From positions 1-64,000 of the forward strand of contig NZ_BMFV01000012.1 of the NCBI RefSeq assembly GCF_014639255.1: DNA of 64,000 nucleotides, given 5' to 3'. The notes beneath the pieces are model-generated. The model saw only the letters and a list, made by a program, of their open reading frames with translations, ran no database searches and was not told where the DNA came from. The position numbers and the translations under genes were made by a program. This document shows, piece by piece, positions 7,212-14,668 of this stretch; positions within the stretch are counted from its first letter, which is position 1; each line of letters begins with the position of its first letter. The DNA comes from Pullulanibacillus pueri. GTDB lineage: Bacteria; Bacillota; Bacilli; Bacillales; Sporolactobacillaceae.

Positions 7212-8051
7212 TTAACCCAAAATCTCAATATCTTTCAAATTCAACATACTAAAATCAACCTTAATTGCCCCCATTTCATATATAATATTTGATCTATTGT
7301 TAAATCCACCGTGGTCATCATTGCCTACAGTTATTAACATATTATTTTTTTGACAAAAGTCTACAAGAACATTTGTTGTTTCCCCTGTATGAGTCGTGTA
7401 ATAACATTCAAAGCCATCTGCACCCATATTTTTAAGTTTTTTTAAACGAGGTTCTATTTCTAAAAGATTGTTCTTCATGTTTTCTCCGATATGGGCAATA
7501 ACGGCTTTACCATTTGCATTATGTATTGTACTTATTACATATTCTATTGATGGAAATGAACTTTTTGGTTGAACATGATAATCGCTGACGAGCTTAAAAA
7601 AACTAGGAACATTATTCACTAAATTTTTGGTTTTTAAGTAGTCAAAACCTTTCCAACCACCGTTTTTTAGATTTCGATTGAAAGCATTATAATCTTCTAT
7701 ACCTATTTCCTTATAGTCAACACTCATCTTTTTGATTAATTCTAAATCAATATCAGCATAAACCGACTCGCATTGTTTGCAAATATCAATAATTTCTTTG
7801 TTTTCAAATTCGAAATCATAAGCGAGGACATGAAATTCTTTACCTTCAAAAGAGGTAGAGATTTCTGCTCCTCGAATTAATTTGATATGGTTCGCTTTAC
7901 ACAAAGGTATAAGCTCATTATAAGCTGCTGTTGTGTTGTGGTCGCTTACACATAATAAGTCACTGCCAAGCTCTCTCGCCTTTTTGACAATTTCCTCAGG
8001 AGAACGGGTACTATCGGAATAGTGTGAATGAATATGTAAATCTGCATACAT
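7212..8051 (-). CDS. PHP-domain metal-dependent phosphoesterase
   Basis: A 279-residue protein with all PHP motifs. Motif 1 is DLHIHSHYSDS (residues 4-14, H-x-H), motif 2 is VSDHNT (about 36-41), the glutamate of motif 2b is in RGAEIST, H in KAVIAHIGEN (motif 3) and the C-terminal GNDDHGG (about residue 243) completes the trinuclear metal site. Relatives include RNase AM/TrpH-like 5'-3' exonucleases and nucleotide or histidinol phosphatases. The TrpH-like group is the best match by motif spacing, but the substrate is not certain. It has its own terminator and sits as a single unit. Confidence 0.85.
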   Translation of the reverse strand: MYADLHIHSHYSDSTRSPEEIVKKARELGSDLLCVSDHNTTAAYNELIPLCKANHIKLIRGAEISTSFEGKEFHVLAYDFEFENKEIIDICKQCESVYADIDLELIKKMSVDYKEIGIEDYNAFNRNLKNGGWKGFDYLKTKNLVNNVPSFFKLVSDYHVQPKSSFPSIEYVISTIHNANGKAVIAHIGENMKNNLLEIEPRLKKLKNMGADGFECYYTTHTGETTNVLVDFCQKNNMLITVGNDDHGGFNNRSNIIYEMGAIKVDFSMLNLKDIEILG

Positions 8052-8390
8052 TATAATTTCACCTCTAACTTGTAATTGAATGTCTAATTCTTCTTTCCTT
8101 ATATATTGATTAGTTGCACTATACCATGACGGTCATGGACTCTCTTCGTTCTTGTTAACTATGTTTCCGCATTTGTAATTTCATTGAATTCCATCTCATT
8201 TAATAATATTTTTCATTTTTTTGATTTTGGTATCTTGATAGGCATAAATTCGTCACTAAATAAGATACCCTACCCCTAAAATCAGTGCCAATATACTAAA
8301 TATTCTAGTGTAATTCATACGTAATTTAACACCGTCTGAAAATAAAATTCGTACCCAGATGCACCAGTGTAATGGGCTGTCGCAACCGTG
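8052..8390. other. Gene-free interval between PHP and kinase
   Basis: No intact gene. It contains the CCATGAC palindrome, a 20-codon minus-strand frame (MNYTRIFSILALILGVGYLI) that looks like the C-terminal helix of a lost membrane protein, and at 8339-8355 the 17-mer TGAAAATAAAATTCGTA that also occurs at 1127-1143, in both cases just downstream of a P-loop kinase gene. Confidence 0.35.
8124..8138. promoter_or_regulatory. Perfect palindrome CCATGACGGTCATGG
   Basis: A 15-bp perfect palindrome with a one-base centre, 73 bases upstream of the PHP start. It looks like a TetR-type operator. No TetR gene lies in the window, so this could be the leftover of a lost cassette or an operator for the PHP gene. 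Confidence 0.35.
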
Positions 8391-8393
8391 AGT

Positions 8394-8912
8394 TTACTGC
8401 CGTTGGCTTTTATTCTCTTCGCTTTGACGGATGATCTGGTCAACGACTTGATTGATCGGTGCGGTGGCGTCGATGATGATCCCGTTTTTGGGAATGCCTT
8501 CTTTCGTTTGATGCAAGCGCGAAATGATTTCCCGTTCCCCTGGTCTTCCACCCCAGTCAGTTGGGTCCAGTGCCACTCGCTCATCAATCCTCCAGAGACA
8601 GGTGTCCAGGTCGACCTCAAGGACAAACACGCCGTCAAATAGATCGATGAATTTGGAAAAGTTCCGTGAACCACCGCAGAAAAATGTTACCACCTCATCC
8701 TGATTGGCGACCAAAGCTTTTACTTTATCTACATGCCAAATGTGGTTCTCGTACGTGGCGCTATCCGTTGGGATACCAGTTTCCGGATCGCCTTGATAAG
8801 CCAATTCACGATCGCCATGAATGGCATGGTAGCCGCGTCGCTGTAATTCGTTGCAGACCGTAGTTTTGCCGGCACCAGAACCGCCTTCAACCAGATAATT
8901 CCTAATACCCAT
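8394..8912 (-). CDS. P-loop kinase-like ATPase, GC-rich cassette
   Basis: A 172-residue P-loop protein: Walker A EGGSGAGKTTVCNEL at about residues 9-23, then GYHAIHGDREL (substrate-side D-R), FFCGGSRN and FVLEVDLDTCLWRIDER (lid region with R). It resembles small nucleoside/shikimate-type kinases. I start at MGIRNYLVEG because the upstream ATG overlaps its own GGAGGG ribosome site. Composition is strikingly different from the neighbours: visibly GC-rich with codons such as GCG, CCG and GTC, among genes of roughly one third GC. That suggests recent acquisition from another genome. Confidence 0.8.
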   Translation of the reverse strand: MGIRNYLVEGGSGAGKTTVCNELQRRGYHAIHGDRELAYQGDPETGIPTDSATYENHIWHVDKVKALVANQDEVVTFFCGGSRNFSKFIDLFDGVFVLEVDLDTCLWRIDERVALDPTDWGGRPGEREIISRLHQTKEGIPKNGIIIDATAPINQVVDQIIRQSEENKSQRQ

Positions 8913-8970
8913 GATTATTAGACCCTCCATTCACCTAGATAAGCTCACTATATTTTGATATGTCTATCTG

Positions 8971-9045
8971 TCGCTAAACTGCTTCTTTTCTTCAATAACA
9001 AATAGATATTATCCTTCTTGAATTCTCGCTACGTTAATTTAAGAC
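8971..9045 (-). repeat. Cassette-associated repeat, copy 9
   Basis: The minus strand reads TTATTGAAGAAAAGAAGCAG, then TTTAGCGA, preceded by TTAACGTAGCGAG and TTCAAGAAGGAT. Same order of elements as copy 6. Confidence 0.55.
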
Positions 9046-9049
9046 TACG

Positions 9050-9679
9050 TTATTTTGTTTTGTTCGTTGCCCAATTTAGGATTTTCACAGCGGTCTCCTT
9101 TTGAGATATATTTGTTGTGTCTAATAATTCTATGATAGGATCATTCTTTTTTCCATTTTCTATGAACCAATTATTATATGAGATCATATCTTTTATAAAT
9201 TTTTTATCGTTACTATTCCTCCACGAAGGTCTTTTATTTAATCGATGGGTTAGCTCTTTATCTTCACATACTAAGGCTAAATAGAATATGTCGGAAAAAT
9301 AGCGTCTTTCAGTACAATTTTCAAATTGATCAGGCATTGCTGATCCACACAATACAACCGGCTTGCCACTTTGAGAAATATTTTTGGCCATTCTTAACCA
9401 AAGCTCTCTATATTCACGATAATTGTTCTCAGGAGTATTAAAGCGGTTGTCCCATAATATATCAGTCTCCATAAACACGAAATCTTGAGTTAATGCCGAA
9501 AGATAAATAGCTGAAGTTGACTTTCCTGAACCACTTGCTCCAGTTATAACAAACAAAGGAAGTTGTAAAAATTGATGTTTATAATTGCATTCTGGGCACT
9601 CAGCAAAAGCTTGTCCATCCTGTACTTCAATTATCTTCTCTACCTTGTATTCCCCACAATTTAAACAAACATTAAACAT
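9050..9679 (-). CDS. P-loop NTPase with N-terminal zinc ribbon
   Basis: A 209-residue protein in two parts. Residues 5-32 hold two CxxC pairs (CLNCGEYKVE and ECPECNYKHQ), a zinc ribbon. A P-loop domain follows, with Walker A VITGASGSGKSTSAIYLSA at about residues 44-62, METDILWDNRF and VVLCGSAMPDQF. It resembles nucleoside kinase-type P-loop proteins. The zinc ribbon could contact RNA, DNA or a protein partner, so a nucleic-acid-end kinase is conceivable but unproven. Composition fits the AT-rich surroundings. Confidence 0.75.
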   Translation of the reverse strand: MFNVCLNCGEYKVEKIIEVQDGQAFAECPECNYKHQFLQLPLFVITGASGSGKSTSAIYLSALTQDFVFMETDILWDNRFNTPENNYREYRELWLRMAKNISQSGKPVVLCGSAMPDQFENCTERRYFSDIFYLALVCEDKELTHRLNKRPSWRNSNDKKFIKDMISYNNWFIENGKKNDPIIELLDTTNISQKETAVKILNWATNKTK

Positions 9680-9780
9680 TTTAAAAGACCTCCCCGAAGT
9701 CCTAGTTTCAACTCATTCAACCCCAGCTTACTTATATCTTTACAAAAGTAATACTGGTTCATCAATAAAAAAGTTTTATG

Positions 9781-9853
9781 CTTCTTAAACTTCACAGACC
9801 CGTTAGCACAAAAAATGATAGCCCGCCTTTTAACAATCGCCACCGTTAATTCA
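9781..9853 (-). repeat. Cassette-associated repeat, copy 10 (two units)
   Basis: The minus strand reads AATTAACGGTGGCGATTG, then TTAAAAGGCGGGCTATC, and further GTGCTAACGGGTCTGTGAAG then TTTAAGAAG. Two diverged units in tandem, as in copy 6. Confidence 0.55.
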
Positions 9854-9877
9854 ATAACTATAATTGAGATCCCAACT

Positions 9878-10435
9878 TTATGACGGAGCCATTCTCCTTT
9901 TTTCAGCCTCTATAAAGTCATAAACATTCAATATTTCTTTATCATAGTTGTTTTCGATTTCAAAATACCTAACACCTGCTTGTAAACATTTTGATTTAAA
10001 TAATTTATGTTCCTTGATTAGTTCATTACTCGTTATTTCTTCTGGCCAATCCCGGACTTCAATAACATTCCTATGTTTCACTATATTTGTTTCGAAATTT
10101 TCTTGAATATAATTCGGTGAAAAGCCTAAGAAAACTGGAATAATCTTTTCTGAATAATTGATGTCAAAGTCCTTCATATAGCGAGGCAATATGTAGCATC
10201 CTTCAATAATAATGTGCTGTTCATTCTCGATGTTTGTCATAATAATTCCTTTTAATATTGGCCAGAGATGATCTCCAATGACTTCGGTATCGTCTAGTGG
10301 TGTGAATTTACAATGCTTATCTCCTCTGTACAAGCCCATTTTCAAATGATCTATAGAGAGATAAGAAATATGATATTTTTCTAGTAATTTTTGAGCCATC
10401 AAGGTTTTTCCAGTTCCGCTGACAGCACTTATCAA
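9878..10435 (-). CDS. P-loop kinase-like protein (2-phosphoglycerate kinase type)
   Basis: The P-loop SAVSGTGKTLMAQKLLEK is at the very N-terminus, followed by ISYLSIDHLKMGLYRG, TNIENEQHIIIEGCYI and LIKEHKLFKSKCLQAGVRYFEI. The pattern resembles adenylate-kinase-like or 2-phosphoglycerate-kinase-like proteins annotated as (d)NTP or zeta-toxin kinases. The start is odd: no ATG exists in frame, a TAG lies seven codons before the TTG I used, and the expected leading strand (RVILISAVSG) extends upstream of it. The original ATG may have been lost, leaving TTG with a weak AGGG site, so expression is uncertain. Confidence 0.65.
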   Translation of the reverse strand: MISAVSGTGKTLMAQKLLEKYHISYLSIDHLKMGLYRGDKHCKFTPLDDTEVIGDHLWPILKGIIMTNIENEQHIIIEGCYILPRYMKDFDINYSEKIIPVFLGFSPNYIQENFETNIVKHRNVIEVRDWPEEITSNELIKEHKLFKSKCLQAGVRYFEIENNYDKEILNVYDFIEAEKRRMAPS

Positions 10436-10490
10436 AATAACCCTATTACTCTACCCCATTTCGATTTATTTGAAATATAACCGATTACTA

Positions 10491-10526
10491 CACTAAACTG
10501 ACCCTTCGTTCAACAAGAATCGCTAC
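10491..10526 (-). repeat. Cassette-associated repeat, copy 11
   Basis: The minus strand reads TTCTTGTTGAACGAAGGGTC, then AGTTTAGTG. Matches the core and the downstream TTAGT element. Confidence 0.5.
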
Positions 10527-10528
10527 AT

Positions 10529-10786
10529 TTATGCTTTACCCATATAAATTCCAAATCTAATAAATCCTCTACCTTTACCTTTTGCTGTAATTATGTTACC
10601 ATCCTGAACTACTGCATCTTCTAAGTGGTTTTCTTTTTCGAAAACACCTAAATTCTCGATAGCTTCTACCATCAAGCCAATAGTAAATTTGTTACCTCTT
10701 AACATACCTTCTTTTGCTAAAATGAACGAACAAAAATTCATTAAATTATCTGATTTTTTAATAAAATAATATGATAGCCTAATCAA
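10529..10786 (-). pseudogene. C-terminal fragment of a DJ-1/PfpI-like protein
   Basis: An 85-codon frame without a credible start. The readable part FILAKEGMLRGNKFTIGLMV, then VVQDGNIITAKGKGRGFIRF, follows the second half of the DJ-1/PfpI family (LAKAGLLKGRKxT, then VVVDGNIITAxG). The half carrying the nucleophile cysteine is absent, and nothing resembling it lies upstream to 10980. I conclude a 5'-truncated gene. Confidence 0.6.
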
Positions 10787-10913
10787 AGGTTATTTAAGAT
10801 GAGCCAGAGTCATTTCATATATTTATCTGTACCCCTATCTTATTTACTTAAGCACTTATCAAGGAGTATTCATTTTAGAACAACGCTCAATTTTTTAGCT
10901 ACAGATACCATTA

Positions 10914-10949
10914 TCAGTTCTTCTTCAACGAAAGCCCCGTTAATGCAAT
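10914..10949 (-). repeat. Cassette-associated repeat, copy 12
   Basis: The minus strand reads ATTAACGGGGCTTTCGTTGA, then AGAAGAACTGA. A clear copy with the AACGGGGC element. Confidence 0.6.
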
Positions 10950-10984
10950 AAGAAATAACATAGTCTCAAGAATGACATTAAAAA

Positions 10985-11296
10985 TCAAATGACGCCTTTA
11001 TAGGTTAGGAAATAAAAGAGTGCTGTAACCAAAATATTTGGTATTGCCATAAAGAAACATTTTGTTGTAAATTTATCTCTATTTAATCTGTCTTCGCGCG
11101 TTTCTGTAGCATAATTTGCTCTCATTCTGTCACCGCTTGCTAAAGTACCAGAGAGAATAGCACACAAAGCAATTAAAATACCCGATACTATGGCAGTCAT
11201 TAAATACATTTTATCTAAGCCCCAAAAAGCCCATGATACAACGACACCAACAACAGAAATGCCTAAACCAATCCAAATAAATCTGATAATAAGCAC
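10985..11296 (-). CDS. DUF5316 small membrane protein
   Basis: A protein of about 100 residues that I recognise as DUF5316 by WIGLGISVVGVVVSWAFWGL, SGTLASGDRMRANYATET and KCFFMAIPNILVTALFYFLT. Three membrane helices are likely (near residues 5-25, 30-50 and 80-99) with a polar loop containing RMRANYATETREDR. The start is problematic: the only in-frame start codon is a GTG inside the AGGAGGTG ribosome site. The expected position, 6-9 bases downstream, holds ATT/ATC, so either ATT is used or the ATG has mutated. Function unknown. Confidence 0.65.
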   Translation of the reverse strand: MLIIRFIWIGLGISVVGVVVSWAFWGLDKMYLMTAIVSGILIALCAILSGTLASGDRMRANYATETREDRLNRDKFTTKCFFMAIPNILVTALFYFLTYKGVI

Positions 11297-11560
11297 CTCC
11301 TATAAATTATTACGAACTAAAAATTAAAGCGTTCCATTATTCAATTTCTTGTTCCATCGTCTGAACAAGTGTAGAGAAACCCTGGTTCCATAAAAGTGCT
11401 TCATTAACAATAACCCATTTCCTTATTGAAACATCACACATCGTTAGTTCTCCAATACCCCAAAAGGGTGTTCCATCTCAACCTCTCCCACAGTTTATTT
11501 TCCAAATAATTAACAACATAAAACAATTATCGCAACACACCCTAACTTTAAAAGGAGGAG
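11297..11560. other. Gene-free interval ending the cassette region
   Basis: No gene seen. Faint repeat-like pieces occur at 11335-11385 (TTGTTCAGACGATGGAACA on the minus strand). The plus-strand gene that follows has an AAAGGAGGAG ribosome site at about 11551-11560. Confidence 0.35.
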
Positions 11561-12577
11561 ATGGATTTGAAAGTGTTATTATACAGCTTGTTCATATCAA
11601 TGGTTATTTTAACTGAAAACGTTCATCTCGCTTCAGGAAGGACATCCTTTCCCAATACAAGTGATGATGGACTATTGACGTTAAACGATAAGGAGTTAAT
11701 CCCCTATTTCAATCAAACGCTATCGCCTCATTCAAAACTCGGAGAAACCTGTAATAAAACGGTGTCAAGCCAAGAAGCTTTGACCAAAAATAAGACAGAT
11801 TTAAGTAACGGTCCCCTTAAGAAATATCGGATTGTTTCCTACTATGGTCACCCAAAGTCATCTCGAATGGGAATTCTAGGGCAATTAAGTCCTAATGAAC
11901 TTGTTTCACGGTTAAAGAAACAAGCACAAGCCTATTCAAAATTAGATCCGTGTCATCCTGCGATCCCCGCCATTGAATTAATTACCACTGTGGCTCAACG
12001 TACACCCGGAGCAAATGGTCTTTATTATCATAAAACATCATCTGCGGATATTGAGAGGTATGCCACCCTTGCAAAAGAAAATGGAATGTTGCTCATTTTA
12101 GACGTTCAATTAGGGCGTGATAGCATTATCCATCAGGTTCAAATGTTGAACCAATATTTAAAGCTTCCTTACGTGTCTCTTGCCATTGATACAGAATTTC
12201 ATGTCCGTGCTAGACAAACGCCTGGTGTTCAATTAGGTCACGTCGATGGAAATCATATACAAACAGCAGTTCGATACATTAATGATCTTATTGAAAAGAA
12301 TCATTTGCCAGATAAGGTGATAATCGTTCATCAGTTTAAGTATGGAGTGATTGGAAATAAACATGCCATTAAACCAACAAATCACGTTGAAGTTGTTCTC
12401 AATTTCGATGGATTTGGTAGAGCCAAAAATAAGAAAGACGGCTATCGTTTACTTGTTAAGAATCAACCCGTTCAATATGGAGGATTCAAATTATTTTATA
12501 AACAAGACACCCCACTACTCACACCTAAAGATGTCTTGAATTTAGATCCAACGCCAGTCTTCATCGACTATCAATAA
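11561..12577 (+). CDS. Secreted protein of unknown function, TIM-barrel-like
   Basis: A 338-residue protein with an N-terminal hydrophobic segment (LLYSLFISMVILTENVHLAS) likely to be a signal peptide. The mature part has repeating strand-helix blocks reminiscent of a TIM barrel: YRIVSYYGHPKSSRMGILGQ, PAIELITTVAQRTPG, MLLILDVQLGRDS, YVSLAIDTEFHVRARQTPG, KVIIVHQF and VEVVLNFDGFG. Acidic residues at strand ends (D in LDVQLG, D-T-E in AIDTEF, D in NFDGFG) would fit a glycosidase-type site. I recall similar hypothetical lipoproteins in actinobacteria, but no family name can be given. It has a strong AAAGGAGGAG site and precedes an LCP gene, so a cell-wall role is plausible. Confidence 0.6.
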   Translation: MDLKVLLYSLFISMVILTENVHLASGRTSFPNTSDDGLLTLNDKELIPYFNQTLSPHSKLGETCNKTVSSQEALTKNKTDLSNGPLKKYRIVSYYGHPKSSRMGILGQLSPNELVSRLKKQAQAYSKLDPCHPAIPAIELITTVAQRTPGANGLYYHKTSSADIERYATLAKENGMLLILDVQLGRDSIIHQVQMLNQYLKLPYVSLAIDTEFHVRARQTPGVQLGHVDGNHIQTAVRYINDLIEKNHLPDKVIIVHQFKYGVIGNKHAIKPTNHVEVVLNFDGFGRAKNKKDGYRLLVKNQPVQYGGFKLFYKQDTPLLTPKDVLNLDPTPVFIDYQ

Positions 12578-12687
12578 TCTAAACATACACCCTCTTGTGT
12601 TTTTTAAAATTGAATGTTAACAAAAATTACCTTACATTCATTTCATAAATGTTAAAAAAATAGTACTATGCTTAAAGGAGCGATGAA

Positions 12688-13661
12688 ATGCTGAGAATGA
12701 AATTATTTGCCCTCTCTATATGTTTAGTGTTGATGTTATCGTCCTGTAGCGCTCTACATCAATCAGATAGTAGTTCAAAGGATAAAAACATCTCTGTTTC
12801 CTTAAGTAAGATGGAGGAAGCAAGTCATAATAAAAAAAAGATACCTTTTAATGGAAAAAAGATGTAAATGGAAAAATAAATGTACTAATAATTGGCAGCG
12901 ACGCCCGTGGAGAAAAAAGATCCCGTTCTGATACAATTATGGTTGCCCAATATGACCCTCATTCTAAAAAAGCAAAACTTGTGACCATTATGCGCGATTC
13001 TTATGTCAATATTCCAGGTGAAAGTCCACACTACAATAAGATCAATAGTGCTTATTCTCAAGGTGGTCCTGAATTATTACGAAAAACCATTAAAAAAAAC
13101 TTTGGGATTGACGTTAATCACTTTATCACGATCGACTTTAAAGGATTTGTAAAAGTGATTGATATGATTGCACCAGAGGGCATTGAGGTCAATGTGACTA
13201 AAAAAATGATCGAGGACATGAATTTAAATGTAGAACCAGGCGCGCAAAAGCTACATGGAAAAGATTTGTTGTCATATGTTCGTTTCCGGCATGATAAGCT
13301 AAGTGATTTTGGTCGAGTACAAAGACAGCAAGAAGTTCTTTCCTTATTAAAAGATACATTTAAGGAACAATTGGGATCCGTTAATGGAATCCTGGAACTG
13401 CCTGAAATTGGTGAAGAAATCATTCGTGATATTGATACGGATATGGACTTTAAAACGTTTCTCTCTCTTGGTAAAGTTGTGCTATTTGACCAAGTTAAAG
13501 GTATCGAATCTATGCGTGTTCCTGTACCGAACAGCTATTCTAATAGGGAGTATCCTCATGCTGGGCAAGTGCTTCAATTAGATCTTGACGAAAATAAAGA
13601 AGCGATACAAAACTTTTTTGAGAAAAATCCAAAGCCTGTAACCAAAGAAAAAAGTGAATAG
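12688..13661 (+). pseudogene. LytR-CpsA-Psr (LCP) family protein, frameshifted
   Basis: LCP enzymes attach wall teichoic acid or other glycopolymers to peptidoglycan at the outer membrane face. The gene begins with a lipoprotein-like leader (LSICLVLMLSSC, lipobox LSSC) and reads to a stop at 12867. The LCP domain (VNGKINVLIIGSDARGEKRS, VTIMRDSYVNIPG, YNKINSAYSQGG, LLSYVRFRHDKLSDFGRVQR) continues in another frame. Restoring one T in TTTAATGG near 12851 gives a continuous KKIPFNWKKDVNGK junction. All catalytic arginines and aspartates are intact, so the lesion is recent or a sequence error. The AAAGGAG site is 7 bases before ATG. Confidence 0.8.
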
Positions 13662-13675
13662 CAAGAGAGAAACTT

Positions 13676-13893
13676 AGAAAGAGATAATAGAAGTAGAGGC
13701 TTGTAAGGATCATATCCATATGCTAGTAAGAATGCCACCAAAGATAAGTGTATCCTCTTTTGTTGAATATCTTAAAGGGAAAAGTAGTGCGGTTGGTAAA
13801 CCTTTCAGAGCCCTTTGAAGGGCTGACAAGTAACAAAGGCTTTCAGCTTCAGAATAAACCACCCATTCACTCGGGTGGTTTTGATTGTTAATT
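13676..13893 (+). mobile_element. IS200/IS605-family remnant (TnpA fragment and right end)
   Basis: A plus-strand frame near 13683-13817 reads IIEVEACKDHIHMLVRMPPK then ISVSSFVEYLKGKSS, the Y1-transposase TnpA signature with the HxH metal motif (HIH). The catalytic tyrosine region is deleted and a stop follows. Downstream come a CCCTTTGAAGGG hairpin and the typical end hairpin ACCACCC (13858-13864) / GGGTGGT (13873-13879) followed by TTTTGATTGTTAAT. It is a dead, internally deleted copy. Confidence 0.8.
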
Positions 13894-13945
13894 AAGAAAC
13901 GAACTTGACCATTTAGAGAATAGCTATAACAACGATACCGGACTA

Positions 13946-14536
13946 TTATGTCAGAGCAACTATACACCAATCACCTATGACTGTCATTTGTAAATTATCT
14001 ATGACTTTTCTCTTTATATTAATGTTGGGATTAAGTAAAATAGCTCCATTCTCAAATAATTTATTTACCTTTGACCTTGAAATGCCAAATATTTCTGCTA
14101 GTAGTTTATCTATTCTAAGACCAAAATCATATTTATAGCAAAGTCGAATAGTAATCTCGTTAGATAATGAATCGACTTTTTCTTTTCTTAACTCATATCG
14201 TATATCCGTATTCACATCATTACACAGTTTTCTTAACTTTTTAATTTGAAAAGCATAGTACCAAGTTGTCTCTTTATCATTATTCATAAACTTTTGAATT
14301 AGCATGGAATCAATGTTATTAATATTGACTCTTGATAAAATAGGGTAATTCCAAGTTCCGTCACAATGTATACAGTTATAAATTAACCAAATATCAATGT
14401 TTTTGTGATTCGCATTCACCCTAAATTTCTCACTACAATAAAATTCTGTGTTCGTTTTACATTTACTACAATTTCTTTTTATTTAAGGTGTTTCCTTAGC
14501 AAGGATCTCATAAGTAAATAAATGATTAAAACTCAT
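13946..14536 (-). pseudogene. DUF1062 protein with an in-frame stop
   Basis: From ATG at 14536 (AGGAGG 9 bases upstream) the frame reads MSFNHLFTYEILAKETP, then TAA at 14483-14485, and continues in the same frame with IKRNCSKCKTNTEFYCSEKF through IDIWLIYNCIHCDGTWNYPI to LRIDKLLAEIFGISRSKVNK. I recognise this as DUF1062: two CxxC pairs (zinc) and an S4-like C-terminal segment (FGISRSKVNKLFENGAI). Only the nonsense codon disrupts it; an internal start could give a product lacking the first zinc ligands. Function of the family is unknown. Confidence 0.65.
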
Positions 14537-14558
14537 TAACCAGTTCCTCCTATTTGTT

Positions 14559-14668
14559 CAGAGGAACGCAAAAAACGGTTGAATGGAGAAAGATTTCCCA
14601 TAGAAAAGCGGAATACCTTATAGGTACCCCGCTGGAATTAATACAACTGACTATCCTGCGTTCCCTGT
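14559..14668 (-). ncRNA. Candidate structured RNA or MITE-like element
   Basis: Nested inverted repeats: outer GGAACGCA (14563-14570) with TGCGTTCC (14657-14664), and an inner hairpin AGCGGGGTACC / GGTATTCCGCT on the minus strand. The layout (closed outer stem, inner arms, conserved-looking single strands) fits a structured RNA or a small mobile repeat. It lies upstream of the DUF1062 gene start. No riboswitch class is recognised. Confidence 0.35.

Noticed and set aside
8253..8320. 20-codon frame MNYTRIFSILALILGVGYLI
   Set aside because: Hydrophobic but without a proper ribosome site; more likely the tail of a lost membrane protein than a gene.
8315..8674. 119-codon minus-strand frame overlapping the GC-rich kinase
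   Set aside because: It is an out-of-frame shadow of the kinase gene; the AHYTG resemblance at its end to the GNAT C-terminus is too short to count.
641..11300. Classical integron with attC sites
   Set aside because: Repeat arms such as CTAAC/GTTAG look superficially like attC core sites, but no integron integrase or attI is present and the copies do not show the conserved R'/L' layout. I report it as a cassette-like array of unknown mechanism.
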